Shown piece by piece: positions 43,308-51,459 of a stretch of DNA of 53,704 bases. The DNA comes from Gemmatimonadota bacterium (GTDB lineage Bacteria > Latescibacterota > UBA2968). The notes under the pieces were generated by a model. That model saw only the letters and a list, made by a program, of their open reading frames with translations. It was not told the DNA's origin and did not search any database. Position numbers and translations under genes: made by a program. Where the stretch lies: contig JAPPAB010000139.1 of assembly GCA_026705765.1 (NCBI GenBank), positions 1-53,704 of the forward strand, read 5' to 3'. The number at the start of each line of letters is the position of its first letter. The stretch's first letter is position 1.

Positions 43308-43803
43308 AGCTCTGTTGTGTGCCCTGTGCGCCTGCACGCCTGCTGATCGGGTAGAACAAGTTGTGGAAGAAACGCCAGTTAACCGAGAAATGTGGCACTG
43401 GTCCACGCGGATTACAGATCGCGGCAAATCCCGAGCACAGGTTCGAGCGGGTTCTTTTCAACAGGTGTCGGAAAATGAACCCGCTCGATTTTTCGATGGG
43501 GTTCGGGTTGTATTTTTTAATTCTCAAGGCGATACAGTTTCCACACTGAGTGCTGAAAGGGGCGAAATTAACGCATCGGGCGACGATATGAAAGTATTTG
43601 GGGATGTCGTTGTCATAGCACGAGACCGCACGCAATTGCAAACGGATTCGCTGCGCTGGCAACGCGATGAGGATCGCATTAGGGGTGAGGGCTATGTGGT
43701 GATTTCTCGGCCCGATGGAACAGAGACGGGGGTGGGTTTTAATGCCTCATCAGACCTGAAACAGTGGACACTTTTGTTTGTAAATACGCAGATGAGACGC
43801 TAA
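43279..43803 (+). CDS. lptC: LPS export protein LptC (lipoprotein-like N-terminus)
   Basis: A 174-residue protein with a hydrophobic N-terminus ending in a cysteine-rich, lipobox-like LCALCAC, then an LptC-like beta-jelly-roll region (ARFFDGVRVVFFNSQGDTVSTLSAERGEINASGDDMKVFGDVVV). LptC bridges LptB2FG and LptA in LPS transport. The ATG at 43279 lies inside the end of pyrG, with AAGGA upstream. The order lptC-lptA-lptB-rpoN supports the call. Confidence 0.85.
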   Translation: MRRFLKKASEALLCALCACTPADRVEQVVEETPVNREMWHWSTRITDRGKSRAQVRAGSFQQVSENEPARFFDGVRVVFFNSQGDTVSTLSAERGEINASGDDMKVFGDVVVIARDRTQLQTDSLRWQRDEDRIRGEGYVVISRPDGTETGVGFNASSDLKQWTLLFVNTQMRR

Positions 43804-43817
43804 AAGCTGTGAATAAA

Positions 43818-43913
43818 AATCTACTAATCTACGAATCTACGAACCCACGAATCAAAGACTGGTGGCGCAGTTTTACCCGATTCCGTCTATTCGTCTATTC
43901 GTCTATTCGTCTT
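43818..43913. repeat. Composite repeat element, copy 1
   Basis: The left arm has four 8-bp units of AATCTACG type (43818-43849). A 27-base unique centre follows, then the right arm with TTCGTCTA-type units, two exact at 43890-43905 plus edge variants. Read as reverse complements the arms match at 6 of 8 positions per unit, so they could form a long imperfect hairpin. The final unit directly abuts the ATG of the LptA-like gene. A second copy lies at 48063-48142. Confidence 0.85.
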
Positions 43914-45203
43914 ATGTTTCGAACAGAACTCCGGGGCTTTCTCGGAGTTTTGCTTATATGCACCTGCTCGGGGGTAAATGCCGAGCAAAAGCTCAGTGCA
44001 GATTGGGTGAAAACGATACTCTTGAACGACCAGACGCAGCGCAATTACCGCGGGCGTGTCGTGTATGAAGACAGTTTGCGTCAACTCACTGTAAAAGCCG
44101 ATTCTGCACATGTACGCGTTGGAGATGCGATTTATCTTTTTGTGCATCAAGTGAGTTACAAAGACACTGTGCGGGAAATTCGCGCTGATACACTCGTGTT
44201 TCAAGACCGCGATGCCCGCGCGATATTTCGCGGGCATGTCTTTTTAAGCGATGATCAGCGCACGCTCGAGGCGCATACCGTGCAGTTTTTAAGCAAAGAG
44301 GACTCGCTTATTGCCGAGGGTGATGTCATCCTGCTATTGCCCGAAGGCCGAAGTCTCCGCGCTTCCCAATTGCGCTACGATTTAATCCGCGAACGCGGCA
44401 ATTTGTGGGGTCAAACACAGTTACAGGTAGTAGGGGAATACGGCGATACCCTCAAGGCGCAGTCCGATTCTATTGTCTTTGCCAATCAGGGACGGGAACT
44501 CTTGCTCAATGGCAACCTCATCTTGCGCCAGGGACACACGCGAGGAAAAGCCATGTCTGGCGCGTATGCAGATTCTGCAATCGTCCTTTCAGGTAGGCCC
44601 TTGATGACCTGGACCAATCCCAGCAGGCGCGATTCCGTTTCGGCACAGGGCGCAGAAATTCTTATGGAGGTATCTGACCAGACCATCCGTGCGCTGGTGC
44701 TTTCAGATAGCACACGCATCCATGCTATGGCTCTTGCCAATGGTCACGCACAAAAAATACGCTCGGATTCTGCTCGAATTGTCTTTCGTGATGAAACCCC
44801 ACAGCGCATGCACGCCTGGGGAAACGTCATACTCAATCTGAGCGAGCGAGATACGTCGCGAGCGGTATTGTCTGGCGGCGATCTCAAAGTGGCCTATAAA
44901 GAGGGTAAGCTGGACAGTCTGATACTATCGGATGGCTGCCTCGGTTCCTATGTTGCCCGGGATAGCCTATCTGAAAGTCGCCTGGGGGGCGAGCAATGTA
45001 TGTTGTGGTTTTCCAATGGCGAGTTAGCCCAGATGGCGATTTCCGATGAAGCGTATTGCACGCGGATCACGCAAGATAGCGATGATGTGACGGTCTCCGG
45101 GGATTATCTCCTTTTAAAATTTGTCCCCGGGCAGTTGTCATCTATCCGGGCGGAGGGGGCTGTTCGGGGTCACTATACCGCTGAATTGGAGGATGCGCCG
45201 TGA
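43914..45203 (+). CDS. LptA/OstA-like LPS transport protein, long form
   Basis: A 429-residue exported protein (signal peptide FLGVLLICTCSGVNA) built of repeating OstA-type beta strands (EIRADTLVFQDRDARAIFRGHVFLSDDQRTLEA and similar, with DS/DT-spaced turns). It is more than twice the length of E. coli LptA, so it may form a longer periplasmic bridge or resemble the N-terminal part of LptD. The start at 43914 is taken because it yields the signal peptide; an in-frame ATG at 43764 would read through the repeat element. No Shine-Dalgarno is visible. It overlaps lptB by four bases (GTGA). Confidence 0.85.
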   Translation: MFRTELRGFLGVLLICTCSGVNAEQKLSADWVKTILLNDQTQRNYRGRVVYEDSLRQLTVKADSAHVRVGDAIYLFVHQVSYKDTVREIRADTLVFQDRDARAIFRGHVFLSDDQRTLEAHTVQFLSKEDSLIAEGDVILLLPEGRSLRASQLRYDLIRERGNLWGQTQLQVVGEYGDTLKAQSDSIVFANQGRELLLNGNLILRQGHTRGKAMSGAYADSAIVLSGRPLMTWTNPSRRDSVSAQGAEILMEVSDQTIRALVLSDSTRIHAMALANGHAQKIRSDSARIVFRDETPQRMHAWGNVILNLSERDTSRAVLSGGDLKVAYKEGKLDSLILSDGCLGSYVARDSLSESRLGGEQCMLWFSNGELAQMAISDEAYCTRITQDSDDVTVSGDYLLLKFVPGQLSSIRAEGAVRGHYTAELEDAP

Positions 45204-45925
45204 ACCTGAGAGCCGAGGGACTGGTCAAAAAATACGCGCGACGTCTGGTTGTCAATCAGGTCAACTTGATTGTCAATCCCGGTGAAATTGTCGGCCTATT
45301 AGGGCCTAATGGCGCGGGAAAAACCACCTGTTTTTACCTCATTGTCGGCGCAATTTCGTCAAATGCCGGACACATTTTCTTAGGTGATCGAGACATCACG
45401 GCATTGCCCATGTATCGCCGCGCACGCCTGGGCATCGGTTATCTGGCACAGGAATCTACGGTTTTTAGAAAGATGACTGTATTGGAAAATGTACTGTCCG
45501 TGCTCGAATACGAGAAAATGGCTAAGGCAGAACGGTTAGACCGCGCTCACAAGGTATTGGAAGATCTGGGAGTGGGACATTTATCGCACCAACGCGCAGA
45601 TAGTTTGTCGGGCGGCGAAACGCGCCGACTGGAAATTGCACGGGCACTCTCTCGAGATCCGCTTTTTATGCTGCTTGACGAACCTTTTGCCGGCGTGGAT
45701 CCACGTGCGGTTGAAGATATTCAAAATATTATTGCAGAATTGAAACGCCTGAATATTGGGGTTTTGATTACAGATCACAATGTGCGAGAAACTCTGGCGA
45801 TTACTGACCGCTCCTATTTGCTCTCCGAGGGAAAGATTCTCCTATCAGGTACATCCCGGGCATTGGCAGCAAGCGACGAAGCGCGTCGCATTTATCTGGG
45901 TGACCGATTTCGCCTGGATTCGTGA
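45200..45925 (+). CDS. lptB: LPS export ABC transporter ATPase LptB
   Basis: A 241-residue ABC ATPase of normal LptB length. Walker A LGPNGAGKTT near 35, Q-loop YLAQESTVFRKMTV (the LptB-type sequence), signature LSGGETRRLEIARAL, Walker B FMLLDEPFAGVDP and switch ITDHNVRETL are all present. It powers LPS extraction from the inner membrane with LptFG, which are not in the window. The GTG start overlaps the previous stop. Confidence 0.96.
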   Translation: MNLRAEGLVKKYARRLVVNQVNLIVNPGEIVGLLGPNGAGKTTCFYLIVGAISSNAGHIFLGDRDITALPMYRRARLGIGYLAQESTVFRKMTVLENVLSVLEYEKMAKAERLDRAHKVLEDLGVGHLSHQRADSLSGGETRRLEIARALSRDPLFMLLDEPFAGVDPRAVEDIQNIIAELKRLNIGVLITDHNVRETLAITDRSYLLSEGKILLSGTSRALAASDEARRIYLGDRFRLDS

Positions 45926-45942
45926 CAAATGGGGAAAAAGGG

Positions 45943-45972
45943 TTTACAATCCTCTCCGTTATTTGTTATTTT
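45943..45972 (+). promoter_or_regulatory. Possible sigma-70 promoter before the MOSC gene
   Basis: TTTACA (45943-45948) and TATTTT (45967-45972) with an 18-base spacer resemble -35 and -10 boxes in the 93-base gap after lptB. The match is partial and the gap is A/T-rich, so it is tentative. Confidence 0.35.
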
Positions 45973-46018
45973 ATTTAAAGTTGCCTTTTCTCTTTACTGA
46001 ACACCAATGAGGACAAAA

Positions 46019-46567
46019 ATGAAACATGTAACGATGGCAGAGTTGGAAACGGGATTAGAAGGTATTCGCCAGTCGCCCACAGATGCGGGTGTGCTGGCGT
46101 TGATTGTGCGACGGCCGAAGGTTGAAGCGCGGGAGGTCCTGGATGTGGGGAAACTCGATCTGTTTGAAGGACTCGTGGGCGACAACTGGAAAACGCGCGG
46201 CAGTTCTCAAACCGCAGATGGGTCGGCCCATCCAGACATGCAACTCAACATTATGAACGCCCGCGTGATTGCCCTGTTGGCACAGAAAAAGGAGCGTTGG
46301 GCACTGGCGGGGGATCAATTGTATATGGATCTCGATTTGAGCGCAGAGAATGTGCCACCGGGTACCAGACTGAGTCTGGGGGAAGCGGTGATCGAGGTAA
46401 CAGATCAACCGCACACGGGCTGTAAAAAATTTGCTGCGCGTTTTGGGTTGGATGCGCTGAAATTTATCAGTTCTCCCGTGGGCAAACAGCTTCAGTTGCG
46501 CGGCATCAATGCAAAGGTCATTCGCTCTGGCACTATACGGATTGGTGATACTGTGGAGAAGGTGTAA
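46019..46567 (+). CDS. MOSC-domain protein
   Basis: A 182-residue protein with a MOSC core (QLNIMNARVIALLAQ...GDQLYMDLDLSAENVPPGTRLSLGEAVIEVTDQPHTGCKKF). The conserved cysteine in HTGCKKF would bind the sulfur/molybdenum centre. MOSC proteins handle sulfur transfer to molybdenum cofactor or detoxify N-hydroxylated compounds. The ATG at 46019 has AGGAC upstream; another at 46007 lies on that site. It sits between lptB and rpoN. FdhD, another molybdoenzyme-sulfuration protein, lies 6 kb away. Confidence 0.87.
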   Translation: MKHVTMAELETGLEGIRQSPTDAGVLALIVRRPKVEAREVLDVGKLDLFEGLVGDNWKTRGSSQTADGSAHPDMQLNIMNARVIALLAQKKERWALAGDQLYMDLDLSAENVPPGTRLSLGEAVIEVTDQPHTGCKKFAARFGLDALKFISSPVGKQLQLRGINAKVIRSGTIRIGDTVEKV

Positions 46568-46570
46568 ACT

Positions 46571-48058
46571 ATGATTGGTCTTGATTATACACAATCTCAG
46601 ATGCTCCAACAAAAACTGGCGCCGCAACTTATCCAGTCTTTGCACCTGCTCCAAATGCCAACTCTGGAATTAGCGGAATTAATTCGACAGGAATTGGAGA
46701 TCAATCCACTTCTGGAAATTGACGAAGAAGCGACCCTGGATTTAGAGCAAGAAGAACCCGAAGCCGAACTGGATGACGAAACCGAGGACGAAGAGCAGGA
46801 TGAAGCTCCCCTTGAAGAATTGGAATTTGAAGAATCGGATTTAAACACGCTCGACACAGACGTATTCGATGCGCATGACTGGGACCACTACTTAAATGAA
46901 TCCGGATATGCCAGCCCGCGCGAAGAATTTGAATCCAATGAAGACTGGCACAACGACAGCACCATCGAGAAAACGCTTCGAGATTCACTTTTAGAACAGG
47001 TGGTAGTTACGGATCTTTCGCCGAGCGACCGCATCATCGCCGAATATCTAATTTGCAATATTGACGAAGACGGGTTTCTGGAATGTTCGACAGAGGAAGT
47101 AGCCGATGAGCTTGGGGTCAATCACGATAACGTGGAACGCATTTTGGGCATTATCCAGACATTTGACCCGGTAGGTGTTGGTGCACGAAATCTTCAAGAG
47201 TGTTTGTTGATTCAGTTAAAAGAAAAAAATATCACAAACGGTTTGGTTACAAAGGTGGTACGCAATCACCTCGACGACTGGATCAACCGCCGGTTTAGCC
47301 AGATAAATCAGGCTCTTGACACAAGTATTGATGATATGCGCGTTGTCGAAGAAGTCCTCGCATCGCTCAGCCCCAAGCCCAATGTTGAACCCGAACCCGA
47401 ATTGAATCTCAACCATGTCATTCCCGATCTCGAAGTCCAAAAGATCGGTGACGAATACGTTGTTTCCCTGACCGATCGCATGCTGCCAGAATTGCGTGTC
47501 AGTCCAATTTATCGCACCTTGCTCAGGCAATCGAATAAATCGGGGCGAGATGACCTAAAATTGCGAGAGACCAAAAAATTTGTCGTTGAAAAACTCAATT
47601 CTGCGCGCTGGTTTATCAATGCGATTCACCAAAGACGCATAACTATGTTAAAGGTCATGCGATGTATTGTCGAAAATCAGATTGAGTTTTTTGACCGGGG
47701 TCCTGGTTTTCTCAAGCCGATGGTACTTCAAGAAGTAGCTGACAGGGTGCAGATGCACATATCGACCATCAGCCGTGTGAGCAATGGCAAATACGTGCAA
47801 ACACCGCATGGCGTTTATGAGTTGAAATATTTTTTTGATAGTGGATTGAGTCGATACGACGACGACGATATCTCTGCCAGAAGTGTAAAAGAAAAAATTG
47901 CAGCACTCATTCGCGATGAAGATGTGCAGAATCCATTGAGCGATCAACACATATCAGATATTCTTGAAAAAGAAGGCATTACTATCGCGCGACGCACAGT
48001 AGCCAAATATCGAGATGAACTCAATATCAGCTCTGCGCGGCTGCGGAAGGCGATTTAG
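46571..48058 (+). CDS. rpoN: RNA polymerase sigma-54 factor
   Basis: A 495-residue sigma-54. Region I is glutamine/leucine-rich (QSQMLQQKLAPQLIQSLHLLQM) and contacts activators. Region II is a highly acidic linker (about 52-95). Region III has the core-binding and HTH segments (VADRVQMHISTISRVSNGKYVQTPHG), and the RpoN box ARRTVAKYRDELNI lies near the end. It directs transcription from -24/-12 promoters that need an enhancer-binding ATPase. A near-perfect target lies 1.1 kb downstream at 49154-49170. It begins four bases after the MOSC gene. Confidence 0.96.
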   Translation: MIGLDYTQSQMLQQKLAPQLIQSLHLLQMPTLELAELIRQELEINPLLEIDEEATLDLEQEEPEAELDDETEDEEQDEAPLEELEFEESDLNTLDTDVFDAHDWDHYLNESGYASPREEFESNEDWHNDSTIEKTLRDSLLEQVVVTDLSPSDRIIAEYLICNIDEDGFLECSTEEVADELGVNHDNVERILGIIQTFDPVGVGARNLQECLLIQLKEKNITNGLVTKVVRNHLDDWINRRFSQINQALDTSIDDMRVVEEVLASLSPKPNVEPEPELNLNHVIPDLEVQKIGDEYVVSLTDRMLPELRVSPIYRTLLRQSNKSGRDDLKLRETKKFVVEKLNSARWFINAIHQRRITMLKVMRCIVENQIEFFDRGPGFLKPMVLQEVADRVQMHISTISRVSNGKYVQTPHGVYELKYFFDSGLSRYDDDDISARSVKEKIAALIRDEDVQNPLSDQHISDILEKEGITIARRTVAKYRDELNISSARLRKAI

Positions 48059-48062
48059 AACA

Positions 48063-48142
48063 AATCTACGAATCAGCGAATCTACGAATCTACGATAGCA
48101 GTTGGGGGTTGAGCGAGGTTCGTCTATTCGTCTATTCGTCTA
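48063..48142. repeat. Composite repeat element, copy 2
   Basis: The left arm is AATCTACG, AATCAGCG, AATCTACG, AATCTACG (48063-48094). A 24-base centre unrelated to copy 1 follows, then three exact TTCGTCTA units (48119-48142). It fills the gap between rpoN and the leftward gene, and its last three bases provide that gene's TAG stop codon. It has the same architecture and unit size as the copy at 43818-43913. Confidence 0.87.
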
Positions 48143-48925
48143 TTCCCTTCGGTCTGTCTGCTGAGTGCTGATTTCGTCTTCAGAGATCTTGTGTACACTT
48201 TTGGGATTAAAGGTCTGCTGGGTATTGATGCGAAGTGCAACTTCAATCCGCCCGCCAGTTAGTACAAAAAACTGAATCAGAAACCCACCACCTTGCATGG
48301 TTTCAACCTGATAAGCGTCGGCGTCTAATCCGTCGAGCAATAGGGGAAGAGTGGTTTCAAATCGCGGGTGTTGTGTAATATTGGGAGGCAACGCCATAAT
48401 CAGGGTCCCCGGTTCTGTATTGAGATAACCTCCAATGCGTTGTCGAGCGCTAACCATGTGAGAAATAATCCTGCAGGCATAATCAAAATCATCTCCTCCG
48501 TTTCGATCTGGCGGCACTATTCCCCAGGTCAGGTGGTGGATAAAGGGATTTCCGTACCCCTGCCCGAGCATCTGATCAAGCGCGGGTTGATCAACGGGAT
48601 GAACCACTGCGACATAGTGAAACCAGCCTCTTGTGAGAGCAGGGTGTCCGGGAGGCAACCCCGATGGCACGTTGATATAATCCTGTTCATCAACGGGTGA
48701 GGGATAACACTTGGTGTCCCAACCTGCTATATAACCCATTGTTTTTAGAGGTCCCGCGACGAGGTATGGAGGATCCGTAAAGATCGCTGCGTGGTCCATG
48801 TTGGGATACAATTTGACGCCAGCATCAGAAATTTTTTCGGCGACCTGTAAGGCTTCGTCAAAGCGTTCGGAAGCATTCTCGATTTGGAGAACCGAGTGAA
48901 AGTCTTCGGGTAGTTTACAGTCCAT
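48140..48925 (-). CDS. Protein of unknown function
   Basis: A 261-residue cytoplasmic protein with no family I can name. It has a short helical N-terminus (ASERFDEALQVAEKISDAGV), then a mixed region with FHYVAVVHP and NPFIHHLTWGIVPPDRN, whose paired histidines and strand pattern faintly recall VOC-type or small metal-binding folds, and a beta-rich C-terminus. The ATG at 48925 has AGGAGG eight bases upstream; an earlier start at 48961 lacks one. A TTGACG box at 48982-48987 (minus strand) could be its -35. The stop codon lies in the composite repeat. Confidence 0.65.
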   Translation of the reverse strand: MDCKLPEDFHSVLQIENASERFDEALQVAEKISDAGVKLYPNMDHAAIFTDPPYLVAGPLKTMGYIAGWDTKCYPSPVDEQDYINVPSGLPPGHPALTRGWFHYVAVVHPVDQPALDQMLGQGYGNPFIHHLTWGIVPPDRNGGDDFDYACRIISHMVSARQRIGGYLNTEPGTLIMALPPNITQHPRFETTLPLLLDGLDADAYQVETMQGGGFLIQFFVLTGGRIEVALRINTQQTFNPKSVHKISEDEISTQQTDRRE

Positions 48926-48998
48926 AGTATCATCCTCCTGTTGGTTAGAAGATACAACCAATAAGAGGTTTTTTCGATATACGTCAAGAAAAAATAAC

Positions 48999-49029
48999 CC
49001 CCGGTCACTTTAGTGGCCGGGGATTTTTT
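48999..49029. terminator. Strong hairpin terminator, both directions possible
   Basis: CCCCGGTCAC / GTGGCCGGGG form a 10-bp stem with one G-T type mismatch and a TTTA loop. Six T follow on the plus strand (49024-49029), and the minus strand also runs into a T-rich stretch. It lies between two divergent genes, so it probably insulates them from antisense read-through rather than ending either one. Confidence 0.75.
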
Positions 49030-49078
49030 AGTGAAAAATTTGATTCATTCATTGCCGGAAATTGAACGTTTTGTACTC

Positions 49079-49091
49079 CCAGACAGTCTGG
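49079..49091. promoter_or_regulatory. Dyad, candidate enhancer site for the sigma-54 promoter
   Basis: CCAGAC-A-GTCTGG is a perfect 13-base dyad centred about 70 bases upstream of the -24 box. This is the usual region for bacterial enhancer-binding-protein sites. Only one copy is seen, so the role is inferred. Confidence 0.5.
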
Positions 49092-49153
49092 CTATACAGT
49101 CTTTTGGAAGCATAACCCATTGATTTAACGTCTCTTGCGGAATTTTTCAGATT

Positions 49154-49170
49154 TTGGCACGCGATTTGCA
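49154..49170 (+). promoter_or_regulatory. Sigma-54 (-24/-12) promoter
   Basis: TTGGCACG-N4-TTGCA matches the sigma-54 consensus at every conserved base. GG (49156-49157) and GC (49168-49169) have the required spacing. Transcription would start near 49181, about 25 bases before the ATG at 49206. This makes the lamin-tail protein gene dependent on RpoN, encoded just upstream, and on an unidentified activator. Confidence 0.85.
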
Positions 49171-49205
49171 AATGTTCTGGTCAAAAAACATTGCGCGAGG
49201 TCAAT

Positions 49206-51407
49206 ATGGTGAGATACGGGATTGTTGTTGTGATGTTGGGAATGCTGTGGGGAACGCAGATTGTTCCCGCTGAAGCAGTTGTCGTAATCAATGAGGTCCT
49301 TGCAGACCCACCGTCGGGAAATAGAGGCGATGCCAATGGGGATGGGATTCAAAACAGCTACGGGGATGAATTTGTGGAAATACTGAATACTGGACCGGAT
49401 GCTATTGATATTGGTGGATGGCAATTGTCAGACTTGAAACCCGGGTCAAAAGGGCCGTTCACTTTTCCACCAAATGCACGGATTGATCCAGGCGAATACA
49501 TCGTGCTTTTTGGCGGAGGGACCCCGACCGGATTTGAAGGCAAAGTTTTTGTCGATGATGGTAAGATCGGTGGGGGATTGAGCAATTCGGGAGATGCGGT
49601 ATTTCTCATCACAACCTCAAACGATACAATTGCAAGAGCAGAATGGGGTAGTGAGGGAGGTAAAGACCAATCTCTGGTGCGGTATCCAGAAGGAACTGGC
49701 AGGTGGGTGTTGCACAGTGCGGACCCTGGCAGAGGGTTGTTTTCGCCGGGCAAACCGCGGTCGCTTTTCGATACCTTCGAGTCTCTTCCCGAATATCTGG
49801 ACATGATAGAAGGAGAGTCCGTTTATCTGATACCCGTGACCTATCGGGATGGAAAGCCCGAAGAAGCAATACGAATTGAAGACGAGGTTTTATGGGTATC
49901 ATGGGATACCACTATCGTGCGAATCGAACACGGCGACAAGGTTGTTGCTGTGCGTGCTGGTGAGACGGAGGTCGGATTTTTCTGGCGCGGTCGCGAGAGT
50001 CGTCACACATATATCCGGGTGTTAGAAAAAGAAAAACCGCCATTGGTGATCTGGGAGGTGTATCCCAATCCCGCCTGGGGAGATGCGGGCGATACCAATG
50101 GCGATGGGGTGCGACATACCTATCAGGATGAGTTTATCGAAGTGGCGAATCTGAGCGAGAATCCCATTGACATTGGTGGCTATTTTCTCGGTGATGACGA
50201 TACCCCAATAGATCGTCTATTTCGATTTCCCGATAACACAGTACTCGATACGCAAGCAGTTGTCGTGCTCTTTGGCGGGGGGGATATGCCCGTTGGCGAA
50301 CGGATATTTGCCGATGACGGTCGCATTGGCGATGGTCTGTCCAATTGGAGCGATACCGTGCAGTTATTGGCACCCGATAGCAGTACAGTGGTATTTTCAA
50401 TGACGTATGAACGTTCGACCAGAGGCGTATCTTATGCCAGAGATGAAGACGGCAATTATCTGTTACACAACCAGATATACGAAGAGGAGCCTATCTCAGT
50501 CGGGCGCTTAGAGCCAGGTGATGATCCTATTGATCCCGAAAAATTGACCGAGCCAGTGACGATCCCCGATGGTCTGGTATTTTCCGAAATTCTGATGTTG
50601 CCTGAACAGGTGGATGCCAATAACGATGGAATTGTCGATCGGCATGCTGATGCTTTTGTCGAATTGACCAATATCGGTGCAGATACACTCGACCTGAGTG
50701 GATGGCTACTTGGAGATGATGATATTGTTGTATCTCGATTCTTTCCCTTTCCCGATGATGTCGTGCTCTCACCCGGTGGCTATATCACCATTTTTGGTGG
50801 GGGAACACCTGTGGGCATTCCCGGCACTGTTTTATCTGCTGAGGGGCGAATTGGAAATGGACTCAGTAGCGGTGGCGACGTCGTCCACCTGATCATGGCC
50901 GATGGTAAGACTGTAGCGCGGTCTGTGCGCGTACCAAAAGCGACACCAGACGTTTCATGGCTATTTTCGTCCGATGATCCTCCGATATTACATCCCCAAA
51001 TCTCAGATGGGCGAACAATGTCGCCCGGAACATCACCTATTTCAGAGGCGAAATCAGATACCTTAATTGGAGCGGGAAAACCCATTGTTTTTCATGGTGA
51101 AGACCAGACTGTTAATAATCTTATCGAAGAGGATTACAAAGAGGGCATTTACCCGTCACCCAATCCCTTCAATTCTGCAACTGTATTGGGTTTTTACACT
51201 ACAGGAGGTCCTGTTGACGTGACTATATACAATATTTTGGGACAACCTGTCAGACGATTGGTTCAACAGCATTTGTCAGCCGGGTATTATCGGCGTATAT
51301 GGGATGGTAAAAATGACTCTGGCGTATCTGTGAGTTCTGGAATTTATATAGTCCTTCTAAAAGACAAAGAAGCGACATTTACACAGCGCGTCGCGCTCTT
51401 GAAGTGA
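49206..51407 (+). CDS. Secreted triple lamin-tail-domain protein with C-terminal sorting/FlgD-like domain
   Basis: A 733-residue exported protein (signal peptide ending near PAEA). Three lamin-tail domains (about 30-150, 275-400, 455-590) each begin with INEVLADP/IWEVYPNP/FSEILMLP. Each contains an inserted calcium-loop-like DANGDG, DTNGDG or DANNDG sequence followed by DEFVEI/DEFIEV/DAFVEL. An intervening region lies at 195-270. The last 85 residues (IYPSPNPFNSATVLGFYTTGG...GIYIVLLKD) are a type IX-like sorting or FlgD-like Ig domain. The protein is probably surface-bound or released. The ATG at 49206 has GAGG upstream. Expression probably needs sigma-54. Confidence 0.88.
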   Translation: MVRYGIVVVMLGMLWGTQIVPAEAVVVINEVLADPPSGNRGDANGDGIQNSYGDEFVEILNTGPDAIDIGGWQLSDLKPGSKGPFTFPPNARIDPGEYIVLFGGGTPTGFEGKVFVDDGKIGGGLSNSGDAVFLITTSNDTIARAEWGSEGGKDQSLVRYPEGTGRWVLHSADPGRGLFSPGKPRSLFDTFESLPEYLDMIEGESVYLIPVTYRDGKPEEAIRIEDEVLWVSWDTTIVRIEHGDKVVAVRAGETEVGFFWRGRESRHTYIRVLEKEKPPLVIWEVYPNPAWGDAGDTNGDGVRHTYQDEFIEVANLSENPIDIGGYFLGDDDTPIDRLFRFPDNTVLDTQAVVVLFGGGDMPVGERIFADDGRIGDGLSNWSDTVQLLAPDSSTVVFSMTYERSTRGVSYARDEDGNYLLHNQIYEEEPISVGRLEPGDDPIDPEKLTEPVTIPDGLVFSEILMLPEQVDANNDGIVDRHADAFVELTNIGADTLDLSGWLLGDDDIVVSRFFPFPDDVVLSPGGYITIFGGGTPVGIPGTVLSAEGRIGNGLSSGGDVVHLIMADGKTVARSVRVPKATPDVSWLFSSDDPPILHPQISDGRTMSPGTSPISEAKSDTLIGAGKPIVFHGEDQTVNNLIEEDYKEGIYPSPNPFNSATVLGFYTTGGPVDVTIYNILGQPVRRLVQQHLSAGYYRRIWDGKNDSGVSVSSGIYIVLLKDKEATFTQRVALLK

Positions 51408-51459
51408 GAGCTTATTTTCTATCTTAATCTTTTGCTAAACAGAGAGGAGGTGAAACAGG

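Noticed and set aside
43818-43913. CRISPR-like array from repeated 8-mers
   Set aside because: Units are only 8 bp and contiguous, in two facing arrays; spacers are absent.
43764-43913. ATG at 43764 as the start of the LptA-like protein
   Set aside because: It would place a long charged leader, partly encoded by the repeat element, before the signal peptide and overlap lptC.
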